Below are positions 36,289 through 49,319 of a DNA stretch of 64,000 bases, piece by piece. The position numbers and the translations under genes are program-made. The notes beneath the pieces are model-generated. The model had not been told where the DNA came from, ran no database searches, and saw only the letters and a program-made list of their open reading frames with translations. Each line of letters begins with the position of its first letter. The first letter of the stretch is position 1. This DNA comes from Myxocyprinus asiaticus (Eukaryota; Chordata; Actinopteri; Cypriniformes; Catostomidae): the NCBI RefSeq assembly GCF_019703515.2, contig NC_059368.1, forward strand, positions 32,981,891 to 33,045,890. Reading direction: 5' to 3'.

Positions 36289-37321
36289 ACCATATAATGT
36301 AGGTTGAAACCCAACATTTTATCTACAGTAATTTATTTATATATTTAATTCCTCTCTATTTTTGATATATGTAATAGATCTGAGACCTGACCCTGACTTT
36401 TATGTGAGTAACAGTTAAGAGCAGCATAAAGTATTTGCACCTACATACAGTACAATAGTCTTAAGGATTCTCTCTAAAACAAGACCTGATAGTTTTGTCT
36501 GCTTAACTTCCTATGGGAAGGTTAGATTATAATGAGAAGTCATTATTTGTAATTGGTTTCATATAGCCCTCAAGGGCAAGTTAAATATTTGGAATAATAT
36601 TTAATTCTTGCTCAGGGCAAAAAACGTATAATGTACCATCCTTTATTTATTTTACACTTTTGAGTAAACTTTTCATTAATAAAATGTATCTCCAGCTATC
36701 ATTCTATAGTATGATAATTATACCTAAATTTCCCCAAAGGGGATAAATTAAATATAATCTATACAGCTATCGAAAGTGCATAGATTAACTGCTGAATAAT
36801 ACTTTATCTTAAGATTTTAGTCTTTATGTGTCATATTCTCCTACATTTATTAAATGTCCTTTGATGGAAAATCCATGTATGTGTGATACCTTTAACAGAG
36901 TTTTTAAATCATGAGACGATTTTCTTTCAGTGCCCTCTATACGAAGGAATAACATCCATGTTGCGCATTTTAGGATGCCATCTTTAAAAGCCAGTCTGTG
37001 AATAGATCTGATCTGGTATTTAAAGCTGAACTGTATAATTCCTATGCCACTAGTGTCACCAAATGGCATTTGAAATGAATTTATATTTGTCCCTCCCCAA
37101 ACCCATACCATTTTCCAGTTTGGATGCTCAGACAAACAGAGCAATGTTTGATAGTGCCATAGAGCCACAGTGTTTACACTTCTTTAGGGGAATCCACCTA
37201 TGAATGGTTTGCTTTTAGTCTCTGCATATAAAGATAAGATTGTAGAAAGTTTTTAACAATGAAAAAATTACTTCAACTTGAAGGACAGATGGAGAAATTA
37301 TGTGAACTCAAGGCTGGGCAA
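36289..37321. other. No gene recognised
   Basis: AT-rich DNA without supportable features; a 114-codon minus-strand frame at 36824-37168 shows no recognisable domain. Confidence 0.4.
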
Positions 37322-38278
37322 CAGGAAGTCAAGTCAAGTCATTTTTATTTGTATAGCGCCTTTCACATCACACATCATTTCAAAGCAGCTTTACAGAAGA
37401 TCAGGCATTAACAGAAGATAAAACTGTAATATCTATAACGTCTTAGAGTCATCATTGTGTAGTTTAAAAATAAGTAATTAAAAAATAATTGTATTTATAA
37501 CCCCAGTGAGAAACCGAAGGCGGCTGTGGCAAGGAACACAATACTCCATAAGGTGTTGGTTAATGGAGAAAAAAACCTTGGGAGAAACCAGACTCACTGT
37601 GGGAGCCAGTTTCTCTTTGGCTAACATCATGAATATAATGCCAATATTACTTATGTATAGTGAAAATCATGGTTTAAAATTATTAAACTAAGTAAGTGTT
37701 AAGGGTCAGTGTTTAAAACAAACATTTTGTATGAACTGTAAGATTAATGACTAATGTCTTTTGAAGTTCATCCTGGATTAACTGCAGAAGTTCACATAGA
37801 TGCAATTGTCCTTGTTAGTTGGCTGATGAAGGGTTTTGTTGGCAATTAATTGATAGTCTATGTGTTCCATTTCAAGAGTGTAGTCCAACATTAGACCGAG
37901 GTGATGCAGGCAGAGATCAGTTAGGCGCATCGCAGTTCAACCTGGCCGGTAATTTCGGTGATGTCTATCCTAAATCCAAGGTTCAGGCAATGGCATATGA
38001 AGTATCCCATGTCTTATGGTTGGAGCTGGCATCAGTTCATCCTCTGAAGTACATCATAATAGACTGGAGTGATGTTTAGATGGCACCGGCTGCTATTAGT
38101 CATCATCACACAGCGACACGTAGCAGTGGAGTCCAACACGAAGCAGGAATGGAGCTGGATCCAGCCGGTTCTGGTGACCTCAGGATAGGAGTCCCGAGGT
38201 TGAGACAGGGAAACAAATAAAATAATATTAGCATAGATGCCATTCAATTTATTGCAGAGTTATAGATCACGATCAATG
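37322..38278 (-). mobile_element. 5'-truncated copy of the L2/CR1-type LINE
   Basis: Starting with the tail (GTCAAGTCAAGTCATTTTTA, then GTATAGCGCCTTTCACATC) the sequence matches window bases 1-741 from 37513 on, at high identity. It ends abruptly near 38278 inside the 3' UTR. Only 3' UTR is present, the expected result of incomplete target-primed reverse transcription. It shows what the 3' end of the first LINE looks like beyond the window edge. Confidence 0.9.
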
Positions 38279-38844
38279 TTTCAGTTTTTATTTATTTTTT
38301 ATTTTATTTCATCTTTTCAACAGGAGATAGCAAATCGAAAAAAAAGTTTAATATTTGAAAAGAATACAACAGTACAGTTTTTCTTTTTTTTTTTTTTTTA
38401 CAGTATTTTATTCAATGACACTGCTACTGTACCTCATGTAGCATTCTGCAAGGTAAGAGGTCAGAAATTCTCCTATCTGTGTCAGTGTCACTCATTGACA
38501 GCCAATCCGAATGAATCTACTGCTGTGCTAGTTGCCAGAGTGATTAAAGAACAGTTAATCCTGTAATTTGTTTTCATTCAGCCCAGGAAACCTATTAACT
38601 AACAGCAAAAGGAGTCTATAACCTCTAAGCTTTAAAACCTTTTAGTTTACACTACTTTGGTTACTCTTTGCTTTGCTCAGTGTGAAATTGTGAATAGATT
38701 TTCTTGGTGTTGCTTGGATGAGCTATAGATGTCCGATGCATTTCAGATGGAAATATAAATACCTGTATTCAGTATGTGCGGCAAGCCCACACAGCCTATA
38801 AAACATTTGTTAAATCCTGATAGGATGAGTGCATGGACACATTG
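38279..38844. other. No gene; poly-T near 38383-38399
   Basis: No supportable coding region or element boundary. Confidence 0.4.
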
Positions 38845-38852
38845 CTTGAACA

Positions 38853-39685
38853 CAGTGGTGGAATGTAACTAAGTACATTTACTGAAGTACTGTACTTAAG
38901 TACAAATTCGAGGTACTTGTACTTTACTTGAGTTTTTCCATTTTGTGCAACTTTATACTTGTACACCACTACATCTCAGAGGCAAATATTGTACTTTTTA
39001 CTCCACTACATTTGTCTTACAGCTTTAGTTACTAGTTACTTTTCAGATTACAATTTTCCATACCCTTCCTGTCCAGTGAAAACCATGTATCTCTAAATTT
39101 GGTGATTTAGAATTTTTCTGATGAACTGAAGGATTAAGTGTTCCTTCATGTGTTGAGAACATTCTCCTACTTCTTAAGATATATAAACTATTGGAAAAAA
39201 AAAAAAAAAAAAAAACCCTCTTGGATTAGCTGGAAAATGTATTGTTACAAAGCTTAAAACAAGGCAGTTTTTTTCTGAGCATATCTCTAAAGAGATACAT
39301 GGTTCTCACAGGACAGCAACTCTACAAACATATGATGATCTTATAAAATATGATGCATTGCAGTAGATTAAACTACCCAACAGTATATAGTTAAAATTAG
39401 CCTTGAACATCAACAGCAGTAAAATGCAACATACACATTAATGCAACAGTAATATTAATCCAAAAACATCATATATAATAGTAAAACACTGATGGGGAAC
39501 TTTTTTCTACAGAATAAGTACTTTTATACTTTAAGTAAATTTTGCTGATAATACTTACAGAATTTTACTTAAGTAAGGTTTTAAATGCACCATGCAATGG
39601 ACTTTTACTTGTAGTGGAGTATTTGCACAGTGTGGTATTGCTACTTTTACTTAAGTAAAGGATCTGAATACTTCTTCCACCACTG
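38853..39685. mobile_element. hAT-type MITE, perfect 8-bp target duplication
   Basis: The 833-bp element has ends CAGTGGTGGAATGTAACTAA and CTTCTTCCACCACTG. Flanks are CTTGAACA at 38845-38852 and 39686-39693, identical. Subterminal regions are full of short AAGTA/TACTT words (GTACTTAAGTACAA, TACTTTTACTTAAGTAAAGG), the usual signature of this abundant fish non-autonomous family. No coding capacity. An A-run lies at 39196-39216. Confidence 0.9.
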
Positions 39686-39918
39686 CTTGAACAGAGATAA
39701 TTCAGACAATTATTTTTTTATTTTTTTGTTTAATGTAGACATTCACTCAGTGAAACAAAATGTAAGAAGTAGAGTAGAGTGTAAGAGTAGCTGAAATGTG
39801 TAATTTGGAAAGAAACCAAAATAATTTATAATCAAATAAACAGATCCATTTTAAACTTAAGAACATCCACATTTTTTCAAACGTGCTAAAGAAACTAAGG
39901 CCTATATAGGATCCATAA

Positions 39919-40240
39919 TTAAAGGAATAGTTTACCCAGAAATGAAAATTTGCTAATAATTTACTCACCCTCAGGCCATCCAAGATGCATCTGACTTTCT
40001 TTCTTCATCAAAACAGAATTTAAGATTTTTAGGATTTCATATCTCCTTTAAACAATGCAAGTGAATGATACAGAATGATACTATGAGAAGAAAACAAGTT
40101 TTCAGCTAATGACCCTGCATCAGTCTCATGAGAGGGATGATGCAAGCTCGTTGGTAAGGTCACGCGTCACGTGCAGGAGTCAGGAAGTGTTTGTTTACAA
40201 GAGAAATGTAAACAATTGTTTACAAGAGAAACTTGTGCTG
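39919..40240 (+). repeat. TTAA-ended short interspersed element, partial
   Basis: Begins TTAAAGGAATAGTTTACCCA followed by GAAATGAAAATT and TTTACTCACCCTCAGGCCAT, the left end of a cyprinid short element. The matching right end (GTGAACTA...CTTTAA) is not found here because a Tc1 remnant follows. The approximate right limit is 40240. Confidence 0.6.
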
Positions 40241-40249
40241 TTCACAAAC

Positions 40250-40580
40250 CAAAACAGTCAAAAACAAGCTGATCTCCTGGGATTTTCACGCACAACAGTC
40301 TCTAGAATTTACTCCGATGCCAAAAAACAAAAACATCCAATGAGCGGCAGTTCTGCGGATGTAAATGCCTTGTTGTTGAGAGAGGTCAGCGGAGAATGTC
40401 TAGACTGGTTCAAACTGACAAAGTCTACGGTAACTCAGATAACCACTCTGTACAATTGTGGTGAGAAGAATAGCATCTCAGAATGCTATTCTGAGATTCG
40501 GGTTGGTGCTGTTTTGGCAGCACAAGGGGGACCTACACAATATTAGGCAGGTGGTTTTAATGTTGTGGCTGATTGGTGTG
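40250..40580 (+). mobile_element. Internally deleted Tc1 element remnant
   Basis: A frame reads QADLLGFSRTTVSRIYSDAK, a helix-turn-helix of the Tc1 DNA-binding domain, and continues with sequence from the far end of the element (VGAVLAAQGGPTQY). The stretch then ends TTTTAATGTTGTGGCTGATT, a known style of Tc1 terminal repeat. The whole catalytic domain is missing, so two distant parts have been joined by deletion. The left terminal repeat was not found. Confidence 0.65.
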
Positions 40581-40867
40581 TACTTTAAGAGACTTAAATT
40601 ATTTAATGCTCTCCTTCATTAAAAGGCTGAAAGGCAAGTGGCAGAAGCATCAACAGGAAAATGCATGCGCAAAAATTGTTATATGAGAGGGTTACCTTCT
40701 GGAGACCACCCATATTTATTTGTGTTACTGTGATGGCATACCATTTATGTAAGCTCTGGCAACAGTGGCCACCTAGTACCAAGGACAGAGTGTACTTCAT
40801 TCTGATAAATAAGAGTAAATTCTGATATTTATTGCCCCTCTCTTGTGCTTGCCTTCATTCCATAACA
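40577..40867 (+). repeat. Direct repeat D, copy 1
   Basis: Runs from TGTGTACTTTAAGAGACTTA to TTGTGCTTGCCTTCATTCC. A second copy in the same orientation lies about 440 bases downstream (41017-41277). The two are separated by 149 unrelated bases. Confidence 0.8.
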
Positions 40868-41016
40868 GTAACTAAGACATAGGCTACAACTTTAACATTC
40901 TAACATTACTGCAACTGAACAGGATTAACAATACCAGATGCACAAACAACACAACAAAAAGCCCAGAACGTGATACAGTGCTACACACACAAATGCATTC
41001 ATAAACTCAGCGCGAC

Positions 41017-41277
41017 TTATACTTTAAGAGACTTAAAGTATTTATTGCTCTCCTTCATTAAAAAGCTGAAAGGCGATTGGTGAAAGCATCAACAGGAAAG
41101 CGCATGCATGAAAAATTTGACATGAGAGGGTTACCTTCTAGACACGACCTATTTATTTGTGTTTACCGTGATGGCATACCATCTATGTAAGTACCAAGAA
41201 CAGAGTGTACTTCATTCTGATAAATAAAAGCCAGAGCATATTTATTGCCCCTCTCTTGTGCTTGCCTTCATTCCCCA
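41017..41277 (+). repeat. Direct repeat D, copy 2
   Basis: Partner of 40577-40867 with about 85-90% identity by eye; it lacks about 25 bases around CTCTGGCAACAGTGGCCACC. No family recognised. Confidence 0.8.
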
Positions 41278-41843
41278 CCACATAATGTCTAGACAGTCTA
41301 TTTAGACAGATATCCACATAGACGACCAGCCAAATTCAGGAGATTACAACATTGGCTGATCAGGGACTGGGATTAAGGGTGAAAAAGGAAGTATGGAGGC
41401 ATGGTATTCTCTCATTTTCACTTCCAGTTAGGTCCATGCACTGAACTCCATTTCAGATGAAGCTGAGCAGACTTCTGTTAAAACTCATTAACAATTTTAC
41501 TGGGGCTGCAGCACTTTTAAAATGGGCAAGCAATTCTACAAACCTATTCTGGTTACATAATATATTTTATCTTCTGTTCCATTAGTCTATAAGTTCTGCA
41601 TATTCTCTTTGCTCAGATCACTTTAAAACAGAAGCCTTGGTAAGGTCAGTGGAATATATTAGGTGGTAACTGGAGATTTATGGCAGAAAGGGTTTTTAAA
41701 GTTCAAGGATTGTGTCTTTCTAACCTCAGTTTACAGTAAAGAAGCGTGAGGATGCATGTATATATAATTACATTTGAATGAATAAAAACATTGATGTCAG
41801 ATATTTTCAGAACTAACTGTGCATCAAAAAGAAACAGTGAAAA

Positions 41844-41915
<72 letters not shown>

Positions 41916-42148
41916 ATATCCGGTTGTAAACTCACGAAAGAAACTGCCTTTTTTGAATGAAGAATGTTTTTTTTTTTTTTTTTTTTTTTTATGTTACCCT
42001 TTCCATTCAAAATTTCAGTCAGGACCACTTCCGTCAAATGAATAATTTTATTGACTTGTAGACAATTTGAAGCAATCTGTTGGTGTTGGCGATATGGTTC
42101 TGCATGGACAGAGCAGGGAGAGCAGTAAATCAAGCTGAGAGTGTTAAT
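41278..42148. other. No gene; A-run, (TA)n and T-run cluster
   Basis: An A-run at 41840-41861 is followed by (TA)n to about 41911, then a T-run at 41967-41990. Frames of Tyr-Ile repeats here are artefacts. Otherwise nothing supportable. Confidence 0.5.
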
Positions 42149-42245
42149 GAATCAGAATCAGAATGAGCTTTATTGCCAAGTATGCTTACACATACATTTG
42201 TCTTGGTGACAGGAGCTTCCAGTACACAACAATACAAAACAGCAA
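42149..42245 (-). repeat. LINE 3' tail fragment, Rex1/CR1 style
   Basis: Reads AATCAGAATCAGAATGAGCT, then TTATTGCCAAGTATGCTTAC and GGTGACAGGAGCTTCCAGT, a pattern common at the 3' end of a Rex1/CR1-type fish LINE. It is a short fragment only; the family name is from memory. Confidence 0.5.
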
Positions 42246-42668
42246 CAAGACTTTTCAAAAAGAATAAAAAATTGAATGAAGGACTTCAAAAGAATCACCC
42301 AATATGTGTCTGAATTGTATTGGTTGATGTCACGATCAGCTAAGGGTCAGCTGATTGCGAGCTTGACTAACATAACTTGCCTAAACTCAAATGAAGCTTG
42401 ATGTTTTGTGCTTTGTGCTTTTAGAAAACTTGATCATATTGATGTCACAAAGAGTGGTCAATAAATATATTAACAATCAAATAGAAATCAAATCTAATCT
42501 ACAAATATACTTACAGTAGTCCACTACAATCATAAGGACTATGCTGGTTGTCCCATTAATTGTACACGATTCGAATGATGTGTTATCAATTTGACATTGT
42601 TCTCGTTCTCACAACTTGTTAGCAACATACTTTTTTAAAAATTAAAGGAGGCTTCAAAATTCACAATT

Positions 42669-45600
42669 GAGCGGCGGCTCGTCAGAGGAGGCAAGGGAGG
42701 CCGAGCCTCCACAATAATTTATTAAAAATGATCTTAAATAAAGCAATAAAATTAACTTTTATAATAATTATAATATTTATATAATATTTGTATCAATTTC
42801 TAACAAATGTGCATACCTCTGATGACCATAATATAGAGAGATTTATTTTATTTTCATTTTTCATTTATGTACGTTAACCAAGGAAATAAAACAGACTACA
42901 ATGCATGGAATGCCAGAGGAGGCTGACAGCATAACGGCTCCTCTCATTAGTGAATTGACCAATCAGAATGAATATTCAAATAATGCAATGTCATTTGCTT
43001 TCATCAAAAATGCATCCAAAAAAGGCAGAAGGGAGGCAAAATTAAATTGGCCTCCTTCCGCTTAAATAACTTATCATAATCAACAATACCTATCAGCCAT
43101 CCCTTAAACCAATTAGCTTTCATTATCACATTCAAGCAAGCCTGCTATTGGTTACTAATGATGAGAGCAGCTAAGCCTCATTGAAGTCAACATGGCTGTG
43201 ATCGTGAGTGTGGATTATTTATTACAAAACGATTTTAGAAAGCTACCTTTTGATAAGCAATTAGAAATAAAAATGTTGGCTAAGCGACCAACTCCAGAGC
43301 TTAATATTATTCAACAGAGAGTTTCCGTAGATTTATCTGTCATGATGTGTACCACAAAAAAGAATGGATTACAGAATCTTCTGTATTGAATCAATTTTTT
43401 TGTTGGCCTTTTCTACTGTTTGAATTGGATTCGGGTATTCCAATGATCTCAAAAACCTATTGAGAGGATAAATAGACATGACAAATCAAAAAGTAATATA
43501 TCATCTACAATAAAGCTGAAACTAGGAAAGTCAGTATTGACGAGGCCCTCAGTCAAGCTGTTGCATTTTCGGTGAAAGGTCATAACAAAGTAACAAAAAA
43601 CTGGGACATCTTAAGAAAACTGATGGATGCTGTTATCTATTTTGGAACACAGGAACTCTCTTATCGAGGACAGGTTGAGTCTGCCTCCAATTCTAACAAG
43701 GGACATTTTGTAGAACTTTTCATTTGTTGGCAGAATTTGACAACGCTCTGGCAGAACATTTGGAGAGTGCAACTGTGTTCCGAGGTATGTCGAAGTCAAT
43801 CCAAAATGACATAATTGACAGCATTGCTTGTGTCATACAGGACGAAATAGACACAGAGTTGAATGCTACTCTTTTTCTCGCTGTACAGGTTGATGACACC
43901 ACTGACATTTCTTGTAAGTGTCAGTTAACCATCATACTGAGATATGTTTATGGACAGGGAGAAATATGTGAGCGATTTATTGGATTTTTTTATGTGAGTT
44001 TGGATAGGACTGCAGAATCCATTACTGTCATGGTAATGAAGGCTATACAACAGTAGAGTCCAAATAGCAAATTAATATGCCAGACTTACAATGGGGTGAG
44101 TTGTATGAGCGGACAACACAGTGGTATTTGTGCTCGTGTGAAGTTCCAGTGCCCCCACGCACTGTTCATTCACTGTTATGCCCACAAATTAAATCTGGTT
44201 TTATCACAAGGAACTTAGGGTATACAGGATGCAAAACTATTTTTTGCAACTTTAGAAAGTTTCCATAACTTTTTCTCTCACTCTGCAAAATGAACGGCCT
44301 TGCACGACAAAGTTGATGGAACAGTCCGTGTGCCTGGAAACTCAGCTACAAGGTGGAATTTCAAGAGCCGTGCCGTTAATGCAATTCACGAGGACCGGAG
44401 TTCACTGGACATTGCATTTAACAGAATAATAAGCGAACCTGGCTGGGACAATGACTCAGTTGCGCAAAGCAGTTGTCTAAAGAGCAGCCTACATGATTTT
44501 AAGTTTATGTTTTTATTGTATGTGTTTTTGGTAATTTTTGGCCATACTGAGACACTGTTTCAGATTCTTCAGTCAAAATCTCTAGACCTGAGATGGTCAT
44601 TTGACCGAACTGATGCCACCCTGAATTCCATGAGAGCCTTAAGAACTGAGACGAAATTTCAGGGCTTCTACGAAAGTAATGTGGACACTGTAGGACATGG
44701 AGACAACAGATGCAAGAGATTCAGTTGACGCAGTTGGGATGATTTTGAGCAAGGCTTTAACAGGAACGAGGACAGTGACACTGACATCCGTGGTTCATAT
44801 AGGCGAATGTACTTTGAAATTATGGATGCAATAGTGTGTCAGTTGGAAGAAAGGTTCAGTGACATGAAGAAACTCAGTTTCTTTCATATTCTTGATCACT
44901 CACACTTTACAGAATTTTCACAGCCAAACAGGTTTCCATCTGTGGATATCGAGACTTTGATTAAAATATATCTGTTTTTTGATGAGTCAAGGCTAAAAAA
45001 TGAGCTGCAAGTTGTGTATGCTAACCACACCCTCCATAAAGCACCCAAGGAACTTCTGCAACTGCTGGTGATGGATGACCTCTGCAGTGCTTTATCTGAA
45101 GTTTGCAAGCTCTTACAGTTGATGCTTACCATCCCAGTTACGAGTGTTTCTGCTGAGAGATCATTTTCTTGCCTTAAAAGACTGAAAACATACTTAAGAA
45201 ACACAACAAGTGAAGAGAGACTTTCTAATTTGGCCAAAATATCAATGAAATCCAGATTATTGAAGGACCTCAAAGCAAGTGGACGTTTGTGCAATAGGGC
45301 CATTTATATATTTGCTGCTATGAGGGAGCGGAGAATGGAGCTCCTCTATAAATAGGTGAGTAGAGATGTTAGACAGAATGGGGCCCTCCATTCATTTATA
45401 AATTGATGTATTTGTCATAGTCTGTAGATGGCACTATGTGATTTTGTTCTGTTGATTTCCTACAAAGAACGTGTTGGTGATCGGAAAGATTACACACTAA
45501 AAAATATTTTAGCCTGTTTTCAAGATTTATGCATTTTAGTTTTCATAACAAAATTGAATTGAATTGAATTCAGTCATCTTTAAATGGATTAAATTAATAA

Positions 45601-45948
45601 AACTTAAATGTATTCAAGTTTTTTCATTTAATTTTTAAGGATTACTCATTACAGTTTGATGGAATTTTGTTATGAAATTGAAATGTGTAAATACTAAAAA
45701 TAGGCTAAACAATTTTTTTGTGGGACATGTCGTCAATTATCAAGAGAGATATTGTCTGCACATATTAGGGAGATAATATCTGCGTAGCTATATGAGTGAA
45801 AGTATCGGCAAAATGTGATGATAAACCAACATATAATATTTATTGATATATTGATATATAGCTTATCTAAGGAGACCTGATACGAGGTTTTATCAACATC
45901 AATTTACACACCAGCCTCCTCAGAAAATTCCCCCACGAGCCACCACTC
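42669..45948 (+). mobile_element. hAT transposon with ZMYM1-like transposase, decayed
   Basis: The left end GAGCGGCGGCTCGTCAGAGG and the right end CCCACGAGCCACCACTC are inverted matches of a CAGTGGCGGCTCG-type hAT terminus with the outermost base altered on both sides. The 3.28-kb interior holds a plus-strand transposase pseudogene. Flanking 8-mers (TCACAATT and GGTATGAA) do not match, so the duplication has decayed or an end has changed. Size and coding content indicate a formerly autonomous copy. Confidence 0.8.
43192..45355 (+). pseudogene. hAT transposase, ZMYM1-like, multiply frameshifted
   Basis: The first piece (MAVIVSVDYLLQNDFRKLPF, EIKMLAKRPTPEL, 43192-43389) is followed in another frame by the FCWPFLLFEL-like stretch near 43395-43430, typical of the zinc-finger region of this family. 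At 43724-44050 FDNALAEHLESATVFRGMSK and VDDTTDISCKCQLTI appear, the latter with the first catalytic Asp of the RNase H-like fold. At 44300-44728 come ATRWNFKSRAVNAIHEDRSS and a hydrophobic region of the insertion domain. The final piece 44807-45355 ends with the hAT dimerisation motif SVSAERSFSCLKRLKTYL and TSEERLSNLAKISM. Relatives are annotated in fish as zinc finger MYM-type protein 1-like. At least five frameshifts or stops break it. Confidence 0.85.
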
Positions 45949-46561
45949 GGTATGAATAAGTGTAATTTATATTTTAGTGTCACAGACTTTATTTTACTCT
46001 TGATCCCCAAAAGGTTGCCCCTAGCAATACCCATGGGAGTCTGCTCAAGGAGTAATTATGAAAGGATCACATTTTGGAATTTCAGAGCGAAAAGAAAAGG
46101 TAAAAAAGGCCAGTACCCGCACATCCTGTCAGAATGCTATTTTGTGCATTTGTTTTTGTGCCAGTTGCCATGGACTTGCAAGAACACTCAGAATCGGGCA
46201 CTGTGTTCAAGAGGATCAATGCAACAGGTATGGATATTTTTGTATGAAAGGGAATATAATTTTGTGAGTGCCGTTACGTTAAACAAAATACGCATACTGT
46301 ATATGGTTGCACACAACAGCAAATAACACCACATACACTGATTTAAGCTCAGCCCAGCAAATAAACATTTATTCAAACCATTTGAGCAAAATGGCTCTCA
46401 CACTGCACCATTTTCCATCCTGTCAGGGATTTAGAGGCTAATGTAGCTCTCATACTGTGACAGACATACTATTTCTATCTCATATATCTAGGTTTCACTT
46501 GAAAATTACTTTGATGTTTCCAGCACTCTCACAAATCTTTTCCACAGCGTTCCTCACGTCT
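45949..46561. other. No gene recognised
   Basis: Frames at 45952-46326 on the plus strand overlap in two registers and show no domain. Nothing else is supportable. Confidence 0.4.
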
Positions 46562-46569
46562 GTTATTTC

Positions 46570-46604
46570 TAGGGCTGTCAAATTAACATGTTAATTTAGT
46601 GTGA

Positions 46605-46678
<74 letters not shown>

Positions 46679-47229
46679 ACATAAAAAAATAAAATAAAGG
46701 GGGCATAATTAATCACCCCTCTGACCCTAACATACATGAATCTGTAATAAAGCATATTCCTACCATCAGAGCAATTAAAGTTTTAAAACACATTGGTTAA
46801 ACTTGACTCAAAAATGTGGCACTGATGGAGCGAGATGCCATTAATGTCCATTTACAGAAGCGGGTTGATGACAAACAGCAAGATGCGATGTAACAGCCAA
46901 AGATGCATGTTTACATTGACAAGCAATTAGAAAATATCACAGACAGAATAGTCTGTCCTGTGTGAATGGCCCCTATGTTGATGAATTGATTGCAAAATTA
47001 ATCGTTGTGGCCTGTAGCCAGTGATAGGCTTATGTTCAATGATATGGGATTAAAACAACGTATTGACTTCTAAAGCTACTTTTTGTTTGCTACTTATCTG
47101 CCATAATGTAATGTCTTTGAATTATCTTCATTTGGGGCTTTTCACGGCAAATATTGATATACGTGATTACAGTAACCTGCATATTATGTAATTAATTCAA
47201 TAAATATTTGTAATTGATTAACAGCCCTA
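46570..47229. mobile_element. hAT-type MITE with TAGGGCTGTC ends
   Basis: The 660-bp element has ends TAGGGCTGTCAAATTAACAT and TTGATTAACAGCCCTA, inverted matches. Flanks are GTTATTTC (46562-46569) and GTTAGTTC (47230-47237), a target duplication with one mismatch out of eight. It contains a long (AT)n tract at about 46607-46675. No coding capacity. Confidence 0.85.
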
Positions 47230-47237
47230 GTTAGTTC

Positions 47238-49319
47238 ACAGTCCCTCCTGTTTCACATTTTAAAAATATTCATCCCTTGAGACAGTTACAGTAATGAATG
47301 CTCATGAAATCTACCTCCTCCTTAGAGAGAAAGAGGGCTGTTTATAGACGTCTGTGAATTCAGAGGCGAAATATAAACTAGTGACATATAAAAAAATCAA
47401 ATGCAGCCTAATGAAGCCTTTGATATACATGATGAACAGGTATGCATGCTCAAGGGTATGTATGTGCGGATCAAGTGCAGGAAATGAATGTGGGACTTTG
47501 GGGGTGATGACAACATGTACCGAATTAATGTGTTGGAAAATATAGATCAAGGGGAGAAGGGGAATTCAAGAGCAATTAAAATCTGTTTAAAAGAGGTAAG
47601 GTTATTAAGAGGCTCTCAGGCCCTTCGATCTACCGCTATTACTGACTAAATCACATGCTTGTATAAATACTTTACTTTTGTATAATTACTTCGATTAAAA
47701 TGTGACTACACAATCCCATTATTTCTAGGCACCAAAGAATTAAAATAGTTAATAAATGCTTTCTGATTAAAGTGAACAGAACAAATGTCCTGATATCATG
47801 TTCAAGATGAGTATTTCTGATGATTTCATTATATGTTAGCAGGGTATGCTGAAACACAGCCCTAAAAAGCATGCAAAAACACAACAAATTGCTTTACATT
47901 TTAGTCAAATGGCTCTTTCTGTCTATGTGGGCAGTACTATAATAAGTACTAAACTGGAATATACAGTACACAGTTCCAAAGCCACAGTGGTTAAAAATGA
48001 TAAAAATGATAAAGTCTTTCAAGGAAATAGGGCAGCATAGGTTGATCACTTCTGAATGGAACTCACCAATGTCACTGTCTCTTTGAATGAATCACGTCAT
48101 ATCACTTGTCTGCTAATTCAGTGCTGACAGGCAGCAACAGAAATGAAGCACATCCTTCCTTCTGGTTTCGAGATCAGAAAAATTGTGAAAGAACAGCATA
48201 GACGTATAGGGTGGCAATGGTTAGGATCACTCAGCTTGCATTTTTCACGACACTGTGGTTACCGTGCACACTAGCCAAAAAGAAATATGACAATTCCTCT
48301 ATGAATTTATTTGACTTAGTTTAATATAAGTATCAGAAAGAGAGAGGAGCGCCCACGATGCATTTTGTAGGCATGTTTAAAGTAAAGCAGTTCAAGAAAG
48401 TCAGGAAAATAAGTATTGATAGCTGTGAAGATAAGGAGAAATATGTGAGTACTGTCTATACAAGTGGGAAAAGTGAGTTATACATGTACTTAGAAACAAA
48501 AGATTATTTAAATTAGTAGACCAGAGACCAGAAACATCATGAGCTGACTTTAATGTAACAGTCAGAAGTAATTTAAAAATTTAGCAAACAAAAATAATGT
48601 CAGAAACATCCACACATATGATATCATAGGTGAGTAAAATCATTTTATTTAGATGATAAAGTGGGTGGAGTAGCTCTGCCCGAACCCTTCTACATAGGGG
48701 AGCCTACAAGCTTAGCATAAAATAGCATAACACGGCGGTCCCATAGACATTCCATTGGCGGTATACTGGCGAGGAGAAAAGAGGCTGTTCTTTTATGAGG
48801 AAACAGCTCATCACTTAATGAGTTGACCGCCTGTCCACTAATCTTCAACATGTTTTACACTAAACAATCCTTTTGGAATGAACTATGTGTCGAGTTTACT
48901 ACGATAAAATGTATGTTTTATAAGAGAAGGCATGGACACTTTTGCGACAGTATGTGTCAGTTTACGGCTCTCCTCATTCGTTTGTATGGTATCCGCAAAC
49001 AGCGGGGGGACATCCAAATGGCAAAGGCTGCCCCCGACAGTACTGGCACTCCCTAAATGCATATTATGTAGTCTGCATAAGTCACCAACTCCCTAGGGGG
49101 GCACAAGAAACAACACCGGCTGCACTTCCTTGCACGTTACACGTTATTCAAGGACCCGATAGCAGTCGTGGAATACAGATGATCGCCTTGCAGCTAGGAC
49201 CACTTTAGATTATCGTCACAAAAAACAGCCCTGTGCAGACCTCTAGTCCACAGTGGCATGACTCAGATCTTACAGGCACCAGTGCAAAGTACCTGAAAGT
49301 ATACCCTTTTTGTATCCAA
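47238..49319. other. No gene recognised
   Basis: No domain-bearing frames, RNA genes or element ends were found. Frames of 60-88 codons near 48823-49208 overlap each other in different registers and look like chance. Confidence 0.4.

Noticed and set aside
40577..41277. Possible CRISPR-like or satellite array
   Set aside because: Only two copies, each over 250 bases, with one spacer; the window is vertebrate, so a CRISPR array is not expected.
42661..45956. Target duplication for the ZMYM1-like hAT
   Set aside because: The 8-base flanks TCACAATT and GGTATGAA do not match, even allowing a one-base shift of either end.
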